Assembly (NCBI GenBank): GCA_027577415.1
Contig: JANBQS010000377.1
Span: 1-19,596, forward strand
From: Coemansia sp. RSA 922
Taxonomy: Eukaryota; Kickxellomycota; Kickxellomycetes; Kickxellales; Kickxellaceae
Direction: 5' to 3'
Length of the DNA: 19,596 bases
How positions within the stretch are numbered: position 1 is the stretch's first letter; each line of letters starts with the position of its first letter. The notes under the pieces are model-generated. The model saw nothing but the letters and a program-made list of their open reading frames with translations. It had not been told where the DNA came from and ran no database searches. The position numbers and the translations under genes were made by a program. This document shows positions 16,464 to 19,596 of this stretch, piece after piece.

Positions 16464-19319
16464 TCATTGCATTTGCCAGCTATTCATACCCTGGTACTGA
16501 TTAAGCTGAAGTTCGTCCAGTCTCCGACCGGCGCCCGGCAGCACATCGCCGTTGTGAGTCATGGGTGGCAATGAAGACAGCGCAGTAGCGGGCGATTGCT
16601 GCTGCTGGTGGTGAGCGGAGACGTTGGCCACCTGGCCAGCATGTGGTTGCTGCTGCTGCTGCTTTTGCTGCTGCTGCTGGTGAGCACGCGACATTAGCCA
16701 GTACGAGTTGAGCTGTGTAGCAGATGTCGCCGGATCTCTGCTCATCTGCGAGGCAGCAGCGTGCATGTTGGAGGAGCCGAGTTGAAGCAACTGCTGAGAC
16801 TGATGTTGCTGCTGATGGAGCAAGTGCGACTGCTGATACTGCTGGTACTGGTGATTCGCAGTGGTACGCTGGTTGCCATTCTTGGAATTAGCCGCAGACG
16901 CAAGGGCTGATTGCGAATAACCCGTAGCTCCTGGAACCGCAGAGTTTGAAGAAATCACTAGCTGACTGATAGCGCTGACAGGTGGAGAACCCGCAGCTTC
17001 TGGCGGTTGCTCGGTATGGTACTGTTGTTGCTCCATACGCTGTTGCTGGTAGTTGTAGTAAGACTGCTGCTGCTGATATGACTGGTAGGATGGAAACGTA
17101 GGTGCAACAGAGTTGACCGTACTCAGGTGCGGCGAGTCTGACGATGTGGCACTAGGATCCACAGCCATTGCCTTGGTTACCAGCCGAGCTTTGGCCAAAC
17201 GACCACCCTCACGTTCGCCAGCATTCCCGGATGCCGCTGCTCTGGACCGGCCAGAGGGCGGAGCCCAGTATCCGTTAGCATCACTACCAGTCGGTTCGCG
17301 CTGCTCAACACCTATAGCTGGAGCGTCTACTGGGGCGGCCGCATTCGTGGCAGGGGCTGATATTGCTGATATTGCTGCTGAGCGTGGTACTGGGGTTGCT
17401 GTTGTTGTGGGTGGAACTGTTGCGACTGTTGCTGGTGATGGTAAGCTGCCTCGTAAGACGTTTGAAGTGGAAGGTGCATAGGCTGCTGCGTATGCTGTTG
17501 CTGTTGGATATTGAGGAAAGCCTGGTGCTGCTGAGATTGAGGAGGTTGCTGCTGCTGCGGCGGCGGCGGCTGCTGTTGCTGGATCCCAACCGGAGCGAGA
17601 GGGCTTTTGATAATTGTAGAGTGCTGCTGCTGCTGTTGTTGTGCGTCCCACAGCCTCGACCCCATTTGAAGTTGAGTCCGTTGTTGTGGTTGCTGCTGAA
17701 TACCCCAGATTTGCTGCTGCTGCTGCTGCTGCTGCTGCTGGGCGCTCTGGATAGCCGATTCCCTCGGCGGCGCCGAGAAAAAATGTCGGTGACTGCTGAG
17801 GCTGAGGCACCGGTCCTTGTTGCTGGCGCTGAACGGGGTTGGCATGCGAGCGAGTATCCAAGATTGGCGGAACATTGCCGCCAGCTCCAATTATCGAAGT
17901 ACGACTACCATGGTGCGAGTGCATCTGCATGGGCTGCGAGGGCAAGGCCAGCGACGTTCCAATTGACCGCTGAACGTTGGCGGGCGACGACGCAGCATTC
18001 TGGTTAATAATCTGATGCGTGAGCGATGCCAAGTCGGCCGGAGTAGGCGTTGGCTGAGTTGGCGGAGGAACTTGCTGCTGAACTTGCTGAACCTGTTGCT
18101 GCTCTCTCTGCAGCTGATCGCGCTTCTGCTGAGCCTTGTTGGACTTTGTCGACTTGCTATCGCCAGTGATGGGGTTTTTTCGTGGTCTTCCGCGCGGTCG
18201 CTTCACTGGGCCAGTAGCTGACAAGGCAGTGGAGGGCGTGGTAGGAGAAAGCGCGCCATCTGGGGCGATGCCATTATGCACTGCAATTGAAAGATTGCTA
18301 GTGCTGTTGAGCTCGGGCGACTGCGCCTCGACCATGTGGCGGTTTTGCGAGCGAGCAAGGATCTGCGCGGGCGAGTCTGACATGACCATCTCCATGTGCT
18401 GCGAGACTGAGTGCGACGGGACATTGAGAAAGTGCGATGGCTGTGGCTGCGCGGCAGAGATACGATGGTTGATCATATCATTGATGTTGTGGCCCATCAT
18501 GACCAGCGAGCTATCACCGCTGTTAGCCAACTTATCATTGGCATCCATGGCCTCGCCATTAGCGTCCTCGCCGTTCTCGGACACTGGCGGTAGCAGCACA
18601 GAGCGAGCGCGTGGTGAGCGGCTACCATGCATCTCATAGTCATCCTGGTCGGCGTGCTTATCCAAGTGCTGGTTGAGTCGACGGATCTCGCTAAGAACCT
18701 CGGCAACGGTCTCTGGATGGCGCGCGGCAGACCAGCACAAGTCGGCGCAGGCTGCGTTCATTTGCAAAAACAGGTTCTTGAACTCGAGCGAGGGCCCGCG
18801 ATAAGTGCCGTTCATTATGGCAGCACGAGCAGCAACAGTGGCATTGCCGATGCTAGAGTCGTCGCCAGTACGGATAACGTGCGACGAGGGCTGGAATAGC
18901 TCGTAGCGCGTGGTAAGCGGGTGGTTGTGCTCGAGACGCAACATGATCATCTTCCACATGCCCGAGGACTGGCGCGACGCACGGGCCAGCCACCGGCACC
19001 CGGTCTTCATGGACTTGCGACGATGAGCGCCCGAATGCGCCAAACCAGACGTCTTTGTAGGCGTCATGGGCTCAGAGTCCTCAATATCCGATCTACACAC
19101 ACTGTCCTCGCGCTTGCTTGACGACTCCTTGCCGCGTGGCGCTCCTTCGGACGAACACACGATATCGCGCTTGCGTATTGAGCCGCCTTTGTCGCGCTCC
19201 ACATCGTCTAGACGAACGTTGAAGCCGTTCTCAAGGGCAAAGTGCTTGACGTGAGAGATGAACGCATCTTGTGAGTCAAAGAGCTGCTCGGGAATGAGCG
19301 TGCACTTGTCAGTGGCCAT
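16464..19319 (-). CDS. FAR1-type zinc-finger, AT-hook, Gln-rich DNA-binding protein (951 aa as read)
   Basis: A probable nuclear transcription regulator; targets unknown. The N-terminus has FAR1 DNA-binding domain features: DAFISHVKHFALENGFNV (about 18-35), then C55, C108 (TGCRW), W122 and H131/H133 (EHNHPL), the C-C-H-x-H ligands of the WRKY/GCM1-like finger. The C55-C108 spacing is long and Ser-rich. A canonical AT-hook KRPRGRPRK occupies 373-381 (18177-18203). The rest is low complexity: Gln-rich around 395-420 and again to the C-terminus. Between about 17332 and 17783 the continuous ORF becomes Ala/Thr-rich while the +1 frame is Gln/His/Tyr-rich, so the true protein probably differs there (see findings). 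An in-frame TAA two codons upstream fixes the ATG. No transposase domains are seen, so this is not an active MULE element. FAR1 plus AT-hook assignment is firm. Confidence 0.85.
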   Translation of the reverse strand: MATDKCTLIPEQLFDSQDAFISHVKHFALENGFNVRLDDVERDKGGSIRKRDIVCSSEGAPRGKESSSKREDSVCRSDIEDSEPMTPTKTSGLAHSGAHRRKSMKTGCRWLARASRQSSGMWKMIMLRLEHNHPLTTRYELFQPSSHVIRTGDDSSIGNATVAARAAIMNGTYRGPSLEFKNLFLQMNAACADLCWSAARHPETVAEVLSEIRRLNQHLDKHADQDDYEMHGSRSPRARSVLLPPVSENGEDANGEAMDANDKLANSGDSSLVMMGHNINDMINHRISAAQPQPSHFLNVPSHSVSQHMEMVMSDSPAQILARSQNRHMVEAQSPELNSTSNLSIAVHNGIAPDGALSPTTPSTALSATGPVKRPRGRPRKNPITGDSKSTKSNKAQQKRDQLQREQQQVQQVQQQVPPPTQPTPTPADLASLTHQIINQNAASSPANVQRSIGTSLALPSQPMQMHSHHGSRTSIIGAGGNVPPILDTRSHANPVQRQQQGPVPQPQQSPTFFLGAAEGIGYPERPAAAAAAAAANLGYSAATTTTDSTSNGVEAVGRTTTAAAALYNYQKPSRSGWDPATAAAAAAAAATSSISAAPGFPQYPTATAYAAAYAPSTSNVLRGSLPSPATVATVPPTTTATPVPRSAAISAISAPATNAAAPVDAPAIGVEQREPTGSDANGYWAPPSGRSRAAASGNAGEREGGRLAKARLVTKAMAVDPSATSSDSPHLSTVNSVAPTFPSYQSYQQQQSYYNYQQQRMEQQQYHTEQPPEAAGSPPVSAISQLVISSNSAVPGATGYSQSALASAANSKNGNQRTTANHQYQQYQQSHLLHQQQHQSQQLLQLGSSNMHAAASQMSRDPATSATQLNSYWLMSRAHQQQQQKQQQQQPHAGQVANVSAHHQQQQSPATALSSLPPMTHNGDVLPGAGRRLDELQLNQYQGMNSWQMQ
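16647..16679 (-). repeat. CAG-rich tract encoding Gln near the C-terminus
   Basis: Eleven triplets, nearly all CTG on the plus strand with one TTT interruption and one TTG. In the continuous ORF they read as a Gln tract split by one Lys, starting at codon 881. Here, unlike at 17332-17783, the CAG units are in the Gln frame. Confidence 0.85.
17327..17783 (-). other. Segment of the FAR1-like gene where the Gln-rich frame is shifted by +1
   Basis: The +1 frame reads Gln tracts separated by His, Tyr, Pro and Phe (for example YHHQQQSQQFHPQQQQ) with mixed CAA/CAG, CAC/CAT and TAC/TAT codons, and reaches a TAG at 17327-17329. The continuous ORF reads poly-Ala/Thr with almost only GCA and ACA. Possible shift points are a run of six T (minus strand; plus 17778-17783) and a run of four C (plus 17332-17335). 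Either the assembly has two compensating 1-base errors or the gene has real compensating indels. Confidence 0.6.
17711..17740 (-). repeat. CAG/CTG microsatellite, ten units
   Basis: Nine pure CTG units followed by one TTG on the plus strand (CAA on the coding strand). The continuous ORF reads it as nine Ala, the +1 frame as ten Gln. It is the longest triplet run in the window and prone to slippage. Confidence 0.9.
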
Positions 19320-19596
19320 CTCTTACTGCAACTTCGTCAGAGCAAAAGAGACGAAGAGAGAGAAAAGGTGCAAAAAAAAAAGACAAGCGCTAGTAATCAG
19401 TGATAACCCTGCCTGTCGTTGTGCCGCAGTATAGAACGCGTGTGGCTGTTACCTACAGCTCAACAACAATAACAAAAGGAGTTAGCCGCTTGTGTATACA
19501 CATAGTAAGTAAACGACCCTTTTCTAATTTCAAAAGTGAAATTGACTGGGCCACTTGGTTCGTGACCTTGGTTGGCTGGTGGCACTTACCCCTCCT
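19320..19596 (-). promoter_or_regulatory. Leader and probable 5' UTR intron of the FAR1-like gene
   Basis: On the minus strand, a donor GG|GTAAGT lies at 19589, a CTAAC branch-point match at 19485-19481 and an acceptor CTGTAG ending at 19453. This defines a 137-nt intron with the branch 27 bases from the acceptor, the same layout as the DDI1 intron. The remaining leader (19320-19452) is rich in pyrimidines on the sense strand, with a T-run at 19371-19380. It has no in-frame coding extension, since TAA GAG precedes the ATG. The rest of the promoter lies beyond the window. Confidence 0.5.

Noticed and set aside
17327..17890. 187-codon Gln-rich minus-strand frame as an independent gene
   Set aside because: Its first 35 or so codons overlap a clearly coding part of the main frame. 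It is better explained as a frame shift within the FAR1-like gene than as a separate protein.
17363..18007. 214-codon plus-strand Leu-rich frame
   Set aside because: It is a mirror of CAG-rich coding DNA on the other strand (CTG read as Leu), with no membrane-protein pattern beyond the repeat.
16464..19319. FAR1-like gene as a MULE transposon
   Set aside because: No MULE transposase or SWIM domain, no terminal inverted repeats in view. Only the FAR1-type DNA-binding part is present.

Overview
The window is eukaryotic nuclear DNA from a fungus. It holds long, almost intron-free genes with short intergenic gaps. The few introns look compact (GT...CTAAC...TAG), there are CT-rich promoter tracts, and the proteins belong to families in the forms known from fungi (Fcp1, Ddi1, an ABCC transporter, a FAR1/AT-hook/polyQ regulator). 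An early-diverging fungal lineage is possible, but nothing here settles it. I see no prokaryotic, phage, transposon or CRISPR features.

Layout from left to right: (1) 1-5250 (+), a kinesin-4-like motor protein that lacks its 5' end. It has the last part of the motor domain, then coiled coils, then a very long Ser/Pro-rich tail. (2) 5743-10023 (+), a full-length ABCC-type (MRP-like) ABC transporter that is AT-richer than its neighbours and has an insertion and a non-consensus signature in its second ATPase domain. (3) 10140-11090 (-), an alpha/beta hydrolase with a GHSWG elbow and a C-terminal -ANL that may be a weak peroxisomal signal. (4) 11404-14289 (-), Fcp1, the RNA polymerase II CTD phosphatase (DLDQT motif, BRCT, acidic tail). 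(5) 14934-16311 (+), Ddi1, the ubiquitin-like/retroviral-type aspartyl protease/UBA protein. It needs a 97-nt intron (15030-15126) to restore its N-terminus. (6) 16464-19319 (-), a FAR1-type zinc-finger protein with an AT-hook and long Gln-rich regions.

Fcp1 and Ddi1 diverge from one 644-bp promoter region with CCAAT boxes and a TCACGTGA palindrome. The transporter and hydrolase converge, as do Ddi1 and the FAR1 protein, with gaps of only 116 and 152 bp. The genes cover cytoskeleton, transport, transcription and proteostasis. I see no dedicated pathway or gene cluster linking them.

The most notable observation is in the FAR1-like gene. Between about 17332 and 17783 every CAG tract lies in the +1 frame. 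That frame reads as a normal Gln/His/Tyr-rich region with free wobble positions, while the continuous ORF reads an odd GCA/ACA-biased Ala/Thr stretch. This looks like two compensating 1-nt indels, either assembly errors at homopolymers or real ones. I found no convincing new biological system.
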